The notes beneath the pieces were generated by a model. It ran no database searches. It was not told the DNA's origin and saw nothing but the letters and a program-made list of their open reading frames with translations. Positions 1-5,057 of a DNA stretch of 5,057 nt are shown in pieces (the stretch's first letter is position 1; each line of letters begins with the position of its first letter). This stretch comes from Flavobacteriales bacterium UBA5871. GTDB lineage: Bacteria > Bacteroidota > Bacteroidia > Flavobacteriales_D > Crocinitomicaceae. The translations under genes were made by a program, and so were the position numbers. The stretch covers positions 14,166-19,222 of the forward strand of contig DJFN01000193.1 of the NCBI GenBank assembly GCA_002432085.1. Reading direction: 5' to 3'.

Positions 1-313
1 TTGTAGAAGCCATAGCACCACAGTACGTGTTGAAGCTGGCAACTCCCGGGTGAGCAGTGTTTCCAATAACGAAAGCTCCTTGAGTACCACCGGCTTCATT
101 GCCCATAGTCCAGGTAACGTCCCCGCTGAAATCATCATCCCAAAGCAGGTCACCATCAGCCTTAACGGTAGCATTGTCATTGTTATCGGCTGTCTTGGTA
201 TTTACTGAAAGTTTTGCTGGCTGAGCAGCACGGGTCGGCAAGTCAGTTTTCACCTGTGCAATTGCACCGGTAGCCAACAAGAGACCCGACAAAAGTGTAA
301 TTTGTCTTTTCAT
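1..313 (-). CDS. Exported protein of unknown function, N-terminal part only
   Basis: The reading frame from an ATG at 313 stays open to the left edge, giving 104 residues with no stop, so the C-terminal part lies outside the window. The N-terminus is a clear Sec signal peptide: positive residues K2 and R3, a hydrophobic stretch from about 5 to 18, and a likely signal peptidase I site after A19 (AIA followed by Q20). A low-complexity polar linker follows (about 20-55, rich in T, A, K, N, D). A folded segment then seems to begin with LLWDDDFSG and a WTMGNEAGG stretch near residues 60-80. Aromatic and acidic openings of this sort are common at the start of beta-sandwich (jelly-roll) domains of Bacteroidota secreted proteins. 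Such proteins often carry a C-terminal type IX secretion signal, but that end is not visible. It probably has its own promoter, with 91 nt separating it from the omega-amidase gene. Exported: confident. Fold and secretion route: inference only. Confidence 0.82.
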   Translation of the reverse strand, partial: MKRQITLLSGLLLATGAIAQVKTDLPTRAAQPAKLSVNTKTADNNDNATVKADGDLLWDDDFSGDVTWTMGNEAGGTQGAFVIGNTAHPGVASFNTYCGAMAST

Positions 314-360
314 ATAATGTGAATTTGAGACTCTAAAGTTAATTTCTTCCGTGTAAATAA

Positions 361-368
361 CAAAAATA
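361..368 (-). promoter_or_regulatory. Candidate Bacteroidota -7 box for the exported-protein gene
   Basis: On the minus strand the bases read TATTTTTG, an exact match to TAnnTTTG. The element ends 47 nt before the ATG at 313, which would give a leader of about 40 nt. No clear -33 TTG is present at the usual distance. The leader is AT-rich and has no recognisable Shine-Dalgarno sequence. Confidence 0.5.
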
Positions 369-404
369 ATGAGTGAACGGTATGAAAATTATAGTAAAAT
401 GTAG

Positions 405-1181
405 TTACCGGTCCTTTAAAAACGGGAGTACACGGCGAATTTCGTTTAAATCAGATCCCGACAAACAAACCGTTTTTACAGTTTCTCTACCGATTTCATG
501 GGATAATAATGCTTCTCCCATCGGAGAACACACCACACTGTTTCCGGAATAATGTAAACCGTTCGCATCTTCACCCACTCTGTTCAGCCCGGCAACATAG
601 CATTGATTTTCGATGGCACGTGCCGGAAGCAGGGCACTCCAATGAGCGGAACGACGCTCCGGCCAGTTGGCAACATAAAGCAAAAGGTCATAATTCGGCT
701 TGCCCGATGCGTTCAGTCCGTTGCGGGCATTTTCCGGGAAACGAAGGTCGTAACAGATTTGCAGCTGAATGTACCAGCCACGGAATGAAACGATGACTTC
801 TTTCGTGCCGGGCGTATAGATTTCATGCTCGCCTGCAAGTCCGAACACTTTCCGCTTGTCGTAACTATGTGCTTCGCCGGACGGCTCCACAAAAACACCA
901 CGGTTGTGAAAGCGATCGCCCTCACGTGCGATGAAAGAGGTGTAGATGGCCGCATCGGTTTTCCGTGCCTTAGCTTTCAGCCAGTCGAGCGCTGCTGATT
1001 CCTCCATGGTTTCGGCCAGAACGGCTGCGTTCATCGAAAAGCCTGTGTGAAACATTTCGGGAAGCAGAATCAGGTCGACGTCTTTCAGATCGCCGATCAG
1101 CCGGTCGAAATGAGCCAGATTGGAGGCTTTATCTTCCCAAACCTGGTTTACCTGGGCGAGTGCAATGGTCAGATCCTGCAT
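405..1181 (-). CDS. yafV: Omega-amidase, YafV-type nitrilase-superfamily hydrolase
   Basis: This 258-residue cytosolic enzyme is a carbon-nitrogen hydrolase. YafV-type members act as omega-amidases, converting 2-oxoglutaramate (and 2-oxosuccinamate) to 2-oxoglutarate (and oxaloacetate) plus ammonia. All three catalytic residues are visible: E42 in LLPEMF, K109 in YDKRKVF and C143 in ICYDLRFP. Other conserved blocks are AGEHEIYTPG (115-124), LYVANWPERR (168-177) and ARAIENQCYVAGLNRVG (187-203). From memory, these blocks and the total length match E. coli YafV closely. The start at 1181 gives an N-terminus (LTIALAQVNQVW) that aligns with the beginning of the family without extension. The ATG lies inside the 3' end of the upstream aminotransferase gene, a 13-nt overlap in another frame. 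No Shine-Dalgarno sequence is evident, so translational coupling is likely. The partner gene makes 2-oxoglutaramate when it uses glutamine as amino donor, which supports this substrate over a generic nitrilase role. Confidence 0.93.
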   Translation of the reverse strand: MQDLTIALAQVNQVWEDKASNLAHFDRLIGDLKDVDLILLPEMFHTGFSMNAAVLAETMEESAALDWLKAKARKTDAAIYTSFIAREGDRFHNRGVFVEPSGEAHSYDKRKVFGLAGEHEIYTPGTKEVIVSFRGWYIQLQICYDLRFPENARNGLNASGKPNYDLLLYVANWPERRSAHWSALLPARAIENQCYVAGLNRVGEDANGLHYSGNSVVCSPMGEALLSHEIGRETVKTVCLSGSDLNEIRRVLPFLKDR

Positions 1182-2299
1182 AACTGTGCTGCTGCTTGTT
1201 GAAGGGTTTCATCGGTTTTGGCAAAGCAAAAACGCACCGTGTGGTAATCGCGGCGGTCTTCGAAAAACGGCGAAAGTGGAATCGCAGCCACGCCGGCTTC
1301 TTTCACCAGCCATTCGCAAAATTGTGTGTCGTGTTCATTGGCAATGGCGGTATAACGGGCCGTCTGGAAATACGAACCGTCGCATGGCAGCAGCTCGAAA
1401 CGGCTGCCGGCCATCAGTTGGCGGAACAAATCGCGCTTTTCCTTATAGAAATCGCCCAGACCGTCGACCGGTGCCGAAGGCAGGTAATCAGCCAGTGTTT
1501 TCTGGGCCAGGCTGTTGACGGAAAAAACGAGGTATTGATGTACTTTCTTAATTTCTTTCATCAGGTGCTCGGGCGCGATCATGTAGCCGACCTTCCAGCC
1601 GGTGATGTGGAAGGTCTTCCCGAACGACGAAACGATAATGGCGCGCTTCTGCAGCAGCTCATGATCGTGGGCCGAACGGTGCGGCGCATCGAACGTGATG
1701 AATTCATAGACCTCATCGGAAAGGAGCAGCAGGTTCGGATAATCTTCCATCAAACGCAATAGCTGGCTTTCGTCTTCAGCTGTCATGAGCTGGCCCGACG
1801 GATTGTGCGGATTATTAATAAAGAGTAAACGCGTGCGCTGGCTCACCACTTCACGCAGCTCGTGCCAGTCAATGGTGAAATCTTCCCGCATGGCAACGTG
1901 CGTTGCTTTTCCGCCTGCAAGCACAACTGCCGGATCGTAGCAGTCGTAAGCCGGATCGATGATAATGACCTCATCGCCCGGATGAACAAGCGCCTGAATA
2001 GCGGTGAAAATTCCTTGCGTAGCACCTGCGGTAACCAGCAATTCGGTCCCGATCGAGATCATACGTTTGTAACGTCTTTCGACCAACGCAGCAACCTGCT
2101 CCAGCAGAACCGGCAAGCCGGCCATCGGTGCGTATTGGTGAACGTTTTCCTTTACGTTTCGCGCGAGCAGCTCCTGCAGTTGCTCATCGACCGGGAAATT
2201 GGGAAAACCCTGCGAAAGATTGATCGCGTTATGATCGGCAGCCATTTTTGACATGGTCGTGAAAATGGTCGTGCCGGTATTGGGAAGTTTTGAATGCAT
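1169..2299 (-). CDS. ybdL: Methionine/glutamine aminotransferase, YbdL-type PLP enzyme
   Basis: This 376-residue enzyme is a fold-type I, class I/II aminotransferase. The Schiff-base lysine is K228 in SSFGKTFHITGWKVGY. Other PLP and substrate contacts are visible: AGATQGI (91-97, phosphate cup), NNPHNPSG (162-169, with N166), SDEVYE (194-199, with D195 facing the pyridine nitrogen and Y198), and R356 in VRFCFA for the substrate carboxylate. The start KLPNTGTTIFTTMSKMA, the NLSQGFPNF block and the QYAPM motif match E. coli YbdL, which prefers methionine and aromatic amino acids. Related kynurenine/glutamine transaminase K enzymes use glutamine. Start at 2299 is supported by this N-terminal match and by a promoter box just upstream. 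It is the first gene of a two-gene unit with the omega-amidase, whose ATG lies within its last codons. Likely role: re-amination of 2-oxo acids such as 4-methylthio-2-oxobutyrate (methionine salvage) or aryl pyruvates. The exact donor and acceptor cannot be read from sequence. No other methionine-salvage gene is in the window. Confidence 0.93.
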   Translation of the reverse strand: MHSKLPNTGTTIFTTMSKMAADHNAINLSQGFPNFPVDEQLQELLARNVKENVHQYAPMAGLPVLLEQVAALVERRYKRMISIGTELLVTAGATQGIFTAIQALVHPGDEVIIIDPAYDCYDPAVVLAGGKATHVAMREDFTIDWHELREVVSQRTRLLFINNPHNPSGQLMTAEDESQLLRLMEDYPNLLLLSDEVYEFITFDAPHRSAHDHELLQKRAIIVSSFGKTFHITGWKVGYMIAPEHLMKEIKKVHQYLVFSVNSLAQKTLADYLPSAPVDGLGDFYKEKRDLFRQLMAGSRFELLPCDGSYFQTARYTAIANEHDTQFCEWLVKEAGVAAIPLSPFFEDRRDYHTVRFCFAKTDETLQQAAAQLCRI

Positions 2300-2317
2300 G
2301 TTTGAGATGTCGTTTTA

Positions 2318-2325
2318 CAAACTTA
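2318..2325 (-). promoter_or_regulatory. Candidate Bacteroidota -7 box for the aminotransferase/omega-amidase operon
   Basis: The minus strand reads TAAGTTTG, an exact TAnnTTTG match, ending 18 nt before the ATG at 2299. The leader would be only about 12 nt, short but compatible with initiation without a Shine-Dalgarno sequence. No convincing -33 TTG is seen upstream. A single promoter here would serve both genes, since there is no gap between them. Confidence 0.5.
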
Positions 2326-2374
2326 CCTATTCCTTTGGAAAGTCTTCCGTGTTTCGGTCGCCAGTCCTCGTTAG

Positions 2375-2409
2375 AGTGGACAGTGAATAGTAAACAGTGA
2401 GCAGTCAGG
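2375..2409 (+). repeat. Heptad array 1: five tandem degenerate 7-bp units
   Basis: Five consecutive 7-bp units start at 2375, 2382, 2389, 2396 and 2403. Each begins AGT, and the middle ones are AGTGAAT, AGTAAAC and AGTGAGC. Units 2 to 4 each contain a stop codon (TGA 2384, TAA 2391, TGA 2398), one in each forward frame. The array lies between the promoter of the leftward aminotransferase operon and the 11-bp array. It belongs to the same repeat family as the arrays at 2814 and 2908. Seven-base short tandem repeats are known from cyanobacterial genomes (STRR sequences); whether these are related is unknown. Confidence 0.85.
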
Positions 2410-2428
2410 TCGTTGGTTTAAACAGGCC

Positions 2429-2483
2429 ACCGCTTTGTTACCGTTTTATCACCGCTTTATATCCTCTTTGTAACCGCTTTAAA
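2429..2483. repeat. Five tandem 11-bp repeats upstream of the lipoprotein gene
   Basis: Five abutting 11-bp units start at 2429, 2440, 2451, 2462 and 2473, with consensus about ACCGCTTTRTW. Columns 2, 3, 6, 7 and 8 (C, C, T, T, T) are identical in all five units. Columns 1, 4, 5 and 10 are identical in four of five. The fourth unit (TCCTCTTTGTA) is the most diverged. The period is close to one turn of B-DNA, so the same face of each unit would point the same way. The array ends 46 bp before the lipoprotein gene's -7 box. A protein-binding array or a neutral minisatellite are both possible. Confidence 0.85.
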
Positions 2484-2529
2484 GCACAAGCTGCAGAGCA
2501 CTTATTATATGGCTTCAACGATCTATTCC

Positions 2530-2537
2530 TATCTTTG
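2530..2537 (+). promoter_or_regulatory. Candidate Bacteroidota -7 box for the small lipoprotein gene
   Basis: The sequence TATCTTTG matches TAnnTTTG exactly and ends 26 nt before the ATG at 2564, giving a leader of about 20 nt. No -33 TTG is obvious at the usual spacing. The 11-bp array lies upstream, from about 47 to 101 bp before the box, a position typical of activator sites. AGAAAAG just before the ATG is at best a weak ribosome-binding sequence. Confidence 0.5.
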
Positions 2538-2563
2538 AAACCTCAGGATTTACAGAAAAGCAA

Positions 2564-2818
2564 ATGAAACTCATACTAAAGATCGCTTTACCGGCCTTGC
2601 TGCTGGCAGGATGCGGAGAGCGCGATACGATTTGTGCGTGCATCGAATCAGGGAATGCGCTGAATAAACAGGCCAGCGAAATCCTGGAAAAAGGCTCGAC
2701 GAAGGAACGCGATGCAAAGCTTCGTGAGCTCAAAGCCGACAAGGAGAAAAAGTGCGCAGAGTTCAAAACGATGGATGGTCCGCAGATGCGTGAACGGATG
2801 AAGGATTGTTCGGAGTGA
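2564..2818 (+). CDS. Small cysteine-rich lipoprotein of unknown function
   Basis: This 84-residue protein has a type II (lipoprotein) signal peptide: K2 and K6 flank a hydrophobic core to residue 15, with lipobox LAGC and C17 as the expected lipidated residue. Mature length is 68 residues. Besides C17 there are four cysteines, C24 and C26 (a CxC pair), C64 and C82, enough for two disulfides in the periplasm or on the surface. From about 29 to 80 the chain is highly charged (many K, E, R, D) with a heptad-like run, suggesting a helical hairpin. Acidic and basic residues after C17 (GERD) resemble loosely the Bacteroidota surface-export signal, but this is not a firm match. I do not recognise a family. 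A signal peptide followed by conserved-looking paired cysteines argues that this is a real gene. Its stop codon TGA (2816-2818) lies in the first unit of heptad array 2. It is oriented like gcvP but appears to be separately transcribed. Confidence 0.82.
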   Translation: MKLILKIALPALLLAGCGERDTICACIESGNALNKQASEILEKGSTKERDAKLRELKADKEKKCAEFKTMDGPQMRERMKDCSE

Positions 2819-2862
2819 ACAGTAAACAGTTAGCAGTGATCAGATAGCAGTTAAGAGTTAGG
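2814..2862 (+). repeat. Heptad array 2: seven tandem 7-bp units starting in the lipoprotein stop codon
   Basis: Seven uninterrupted 7-bp units start at 2814 and every 7 bases to 2856. Examples are AGTGAAC, AGTAAAC, AGTTAGC and AGATAGC. Every unit contains one stop codon, at 2816, 2823, 2831, 2837, 2845, 2852 and 2859, so all three forward frames are closed. The first of these is the lipoprotein's own TGA. Bases 2814-2837 match 2382-2405 of array 1 at 22 of 24 positions. No conventional GC-rich hairpin with a T-run follows the gene, so the array occupies the place of its terminator. Confidence 0.88.
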
Positions 2863-2907
2863 TGGTGCGCTGTTGGCAATAACCGTGGAACGGAATTTAG
2901 GACTATA

Positions 2908-2942
2908 AGTATCTGTTCACTCTTCACTACTAACTGTTCACT
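2908..2942 (-). repeat. Heptad array 3: inverted, five 7-bp units before gcvP
   Basis: Read on the minus strand from 2942, the units are AGTGAAC, AGTTAGT, AGTGAAG, AGTGAAC and a diverged AGATACT. The first four contain stop codons. The array ends 8 bp before the gcvP -7 box, so it occupies the -33 region of that promoter. It is the only array of this family in the window in the opposite orientation. Confidence 0.8.
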
Positions 2943-2950
2943 AATTGAAG

Positions 2951-2958
2951 TATATTTG
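2951..2958 (+). promoter_or_regulatory. Candidate Bacteroidota -7 box for gcvP
   Basis: TATATTTG matches TAnnTTTG exactly and ends 24 nt before the gcvP ATG, giving a leader of about 18 nt. That is too short for a glycine riboswitch, and none is seen upstream. The -33 region falls inside heptad array 3 and has no canonical TTG. Confidence 0.55.
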
Positions 2959-2982
2959 CAGTCTCAAAATCATCGAATAAAC

Positions 2983-5057
2983 ATGAGCGCATTTTCATCC
3001 CGACACATTGGTCCGGACGTAGCTGAAAAGTCGGCTATGCTGGAACAGATCGGTGTCAAATCCATCGCGGAGCTGATTGACAAAACCATTCCTTCTCCGA
3101 TCCGTCTGAACAGCGAGCTGCATATAGCCGCAGCCATGAGCGAGCAGGAATACCTGCAGCACATTACGGAGCTGGGCAGACAGAACCAGGTGTTCAAATC
3201 GTTCATCGGTCTGGGATACAGCGAAACGATCACGCCTTCCGTGATTTTGCGCAACGTATTGGAAAATCCGGGATGGTATACGGCTTACACGCCTTACCAG
3301 GCGGAGATCTCGCAAGGTCGTCTCGAGGCCCTGCTGAATTTCCAGACGATGGTGATGGAGCTGACCGGCATGGAAATCGCAAACGCATCCCTGCTGGATG
3401 AAGGAACAGCCGCTTCCGAAGCGATGATCATGTTCTTCAACTCGCGCTCACGCCAGGAGATCAAAGACAATCACAACAAATTCTTTATTGCCGATACGGC
3501 GTTTCCGCAAACCATCGAAGTGGTACAGGGACGTGCCCTCAACCTCGGAATCGAGCTGGTGATCGGCGATGCGGATACATTTAAGACAGACGGTACGTTC
3601 TTCGGAGCGATCGTTCAGTATCCGGATACGAACGGTGCAATCACCGACCTGAAAGCGTTTACTTCCCGCAACGAAGGGCTGCGCACTGCCGTAGCAGCGG
3701 ATATTCTTTCGCTCGTGCTGCTGCAATCGCCGGGCTCACTGGGTGCCGATGTGGTATTCGGCTCTTCCCAGCGTTTTGGTGTGCCGATGGGCTATGGTGG
3801 TCCGCACGCTGCGTTCTTCGCTGCAAAAGACGACTACAAACGCAATATGCCGGGACGTATCATCGGCGTTTCCAAAGATGCCGACGACAACCTCGCGCTG
3901 CGCATGGCGCTCCAGACACGTGAACAGCACATCAAGCGCGACAAGGCGACTTCCAATATCTGTACAGCTCAAGCATTGCTAGCCGTAATGGCGAGTATGT
4001 ATGCCGTTTACCACGGCCCCGCGGGAATGAAAGCCATTGCAGAGCATGTACACAGCCTGGCTGTTAAAACGGCTAAAGGACTCACCGGCGGCGGCATCGA
4101 AGTAGACAGTCGTCCGTTCTTCGATACGATTCGCGTAAAAGGTGTAAACGTTGTCGCGATCAAGACCGCTGCTGAGAAAAAAGCGTTGAACTTCCGTTAC
4201 ATCAACGAAAGCGAGCTGACGATCAGCTTCGGTGAGCCACACACAATTGCAGATGTGGAAGCTATCCTCGAAGTGTTCGGTGTAAAAGCAAGCGTTGACG
4301 GAACAAATGCATCCGACATTCCGGCCAATTTCCTGCGCCGGGACGCGGTGTTCTCACACCCGGTTTTCAACGTGCATCATTCCGAATCGAAAATGATGCG
4401 CTACCTGAAGCGTCTCGAAAACAAAGACCTTTCGCTCGTTCACAGCATGATCCCACTCGGATCATGTACTATGAAGCTGAACGCGGCTTCCGAGCTCATT
4501 CCGATCACCAACCCGCAATTCGCGAATATGCACCCGTTTGCTCCGGTTGAGCAGGCTGCCGGCTACCACGCGATGCTGCGCCAATTGGAAGAAGATCTGT
4601 GTGCATGTACAGGCTTCGCGGCTATGTCACTGCAACCGAACTCGGGCGCGCAAGGCGAATATGCCGGTCTGATGGTGATCAAGGCTTACCACGAATCACG
4701 CGGCGATATGAAGCGCACGAAGATGATCATTCCTTCTTCCGCTCACGGAACCAACCCGGCTTCAGCTGTTATGGCCGGATTCGAAGTAGTAGTTACAGGC
4801 TGCGACGAGAACGGAAACATCAATATCGACGAGCTGCGCAAAGTTGCTACTGAGCTGAAAGACGAGCTGGCCGGTCTGATGGTAACGTATCCTTCTACAC
4901 ACGGTGTTTACGAAGAAGGCATTCGCGAGATCACGTCGATCATTCACGAAAACGGCGGACAGGTTTATATGGACGGTGCAAACATGAACGCCCAGGTTGG
5001 TTTGACCAATCCGGGCAACATCGGTGCCGACGTTTGTCACCTGAACCTGCACAAGAC
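2983..5057 (+). CDS. gcvP: Glycine dehydrogenase (decarboxylating), glycine cleavage P-protein, 3' truncated by the window
   Basis: GcvP decarboxylates glycine and transfers the aminomethyl group to the lipoyl arm of the H-protein, releasing CO2. It is a PLP enzyme of the cytosolic glycine cleavage system. The frame is open for 691 codons to the right edge, about three quarters of the usual 950-residue single-chain form, so N- and C-terminal halves are fused here. The start is supported by RHIGPD at 7-12, the standard family opening. Seen in order: DEGTAASEAM (139-148), MPGRIIGVS (289-297) and TREQHIKRDKATSNICTAQ (312-330) in the first half; GSCTMKLN (493-500), AHGTNPASA (587-595), STHGVYEE (638-645), and D664 in YMDGANMNAQ in the second. 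The PLP lysine is K691 in HLNLHK, encoded by 5053-5055, two bases before the window ends. No frameshift or odd residue is seen. gcvT and gcvH are not adjacent here, so gcvP seems to be transcribed alone on this side. Confidence 0.98.
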   Translation, partial: MSAFSSRHIGPDVAEKSAMLEQIGVKSIAELIDKTIPSPIRLNSELHIAAAMSEQEYLQHITELGRQNQVFKSFIGLGYSETITPSVILRNVLENPGWYTAYTPYQAEISQGRLEALLNFQTMVMELTGMEIANASLLDEGTAASEAMIMFFNSRSRQEIKDNHNKFFIADTAFPQTIEVVQGRALNLGIELVIGDADTFKTDGTFFGAIVQYPDTNGAITDLKAFTSRNEGLRTAVAADILSLVLLQSPGSLGADVVFGSSQRFGVPMGYGGPHAAFFAAKDDYKRNMPGRIIGVSKDADDNLALRMALQTREQHIKRDKATSNICTAQALLAVMASMYAVYHGPAGMKAIAEHVHSLAVKTAKGLTGGGIEVDSRPFFDTIRVKGVNVVAIKTAAEKKALNFRYINESELTISFGEPHTIADVEAILEVFGVKASVDGTNASDIPANFLRRDAVFSHPVFNVHHSESKMMRYLKRLENKDLSLVHSMIPLGSCTMKLNAASELIPITNPQFANMHPFAPVEQAAGYHAMLRQLEEDLCACTGFAAMSLQPNSGAQGEYAGLMVIKAYHESRGDMKRTKMIIPSSAHGTNPASAVMAGFEVVVTGCDENGNINIDELRKVATELKDELAGLMVTYPSTHGVYEEGIREITSIIHENGGQVYMDGANMNAQVGLTNPGNIGADVCHLNLHK

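Larger units (their letters stand above)
2814..2942. other. Inverted repeat formed by heptad arrays 2 and 3
   Basis: Bases 2814-2823 (AGTGAACAGT) are perfectly complementary to 2933-2942 (ACTGTTCACT). With array 3 read on the minus strand, units 1 to 5 of both arrays align in register at 26 of 35 positions. The best units are 1, 4 and 5. The 45 bp between the arrays (2863-2907) contain no gene and only a very short CCGT/ACGG self-complementary stretch. A long imperfect hairpin could form in a transcript reading through from the lipoprotein gene. Stability is not calculated. Confidence 0.55.

Noticed and set aside
379..410. Inverted repeat CGGTA/TACCG downstream of the omega-amidase as a terminator
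   Set aside because: Only 5 bp of stem with a loop of over 20 bases and no T-run in the right place. Too weak to call.
1196..1762. Open plus-strand frame of 188 codons opposite the aminotransferase gene
   Set aside because: It is antisense to a gene with a full set of catalytic motifs, has no family motifs of its own, and lacks a promoter-like sequence.
2416..2423. Palindrome GTTTAAAC as an operator
   Set aside because: A single 8-bp AT-rich palindrome is expected by chance and has no second copy nearby.
2515..2766. Minus-strand frame of 83 codons overlapping the small lipoprotein
   Set aside because: The plus-strand frame has a signal peptide, lipobox and promoter box. The minus frame has only a serine-rich composition typical of an antisense shadow.
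2375..2862. Insertion sequence or MITE with terminal repeats
   Set aside because: The repeats are tandem heptads in direct orientation, with no terminal inverted repeats, transposase or target-site duplication visible.
2814..2942. CRISPR array
   Set aside because: Units are 7 bp with no spacers, and no cas genes are present. The repeats are degenerate and contiguous.
2943..2982. Glycine riboswitch ahead of gcvP
   Set aside because: The predicted leader is about 18 nt and the upstream DNA is heptad repeat. There is no room for an aptamer.
3448..4242. Several minus-strand frames of 78 to 92 codons inside gcvP
   Set aside because: gcvP is continuous with conserved motifs throughout. These frames are antisense shadows.

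Overview
The window looks like a chromosomal segment of a member of the Bacteroidota with roughly balanced base composition. Three signs point there. All four apparent transcription units have an exact TAnnTTTG element (the -7 box of the Bacteroidota primary sigma factor) 18 to 47 nt before the start codon. Shine-Dalgarno sequences are weak or absent. The leftmost gene encodes an exported protein of the kind common in this phylum. I cannot name a genus.

Layout: the left half is read on the minus strand. At the left edge is the 5' part of an exported protein gene (1-313). Next come two overlapping genes, a YbdL-type methionine/glutamine aminotransferase (1169-2299) followed by a YafV-type omega-amidase (405-1181). 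Together they make a logical two-step unit: transamination of a 2-oxo acid with glutamine or methionine as amino donor, then hydrolysis of the resulting 2-oxoglutaramate. The right half is read on the plus strand: a small cysteine-rich lipoprotein of unknown function (2564-2818), then most of gcvP, the glycine cleavage system P-protein (from 2983). The window ends two bases after the codon for the PLP-binding lysine of GcvP.

The metabolic genes are ordinary. The unexplained structure is in the DNA around the small lipoprotein gene. Three arrays of a degenerate 7-bp unit (about AGTKANN) lie at 2375-2409, 2814-2862 and, inverted, 2908-2942. Almost every unit carries a stop codon, and the first unit of the second array supplies the lipoprotein's own TGA. 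Five tandem copies of an unrelated 11-bp unit (about ACCGCTTTRTW, close to one helical turn) lie at 2429-2483, upstream of the lipoprotein promoter. The lipoprotein gene is bracketed by a 24-bp near-identical direct repeat, and the two arrays between it and gcvP are inverted relative to each other in matching unit order, ending beside the gcvP promoter. I see no phage, IS, CRISPR, tRNA or rRNA features.
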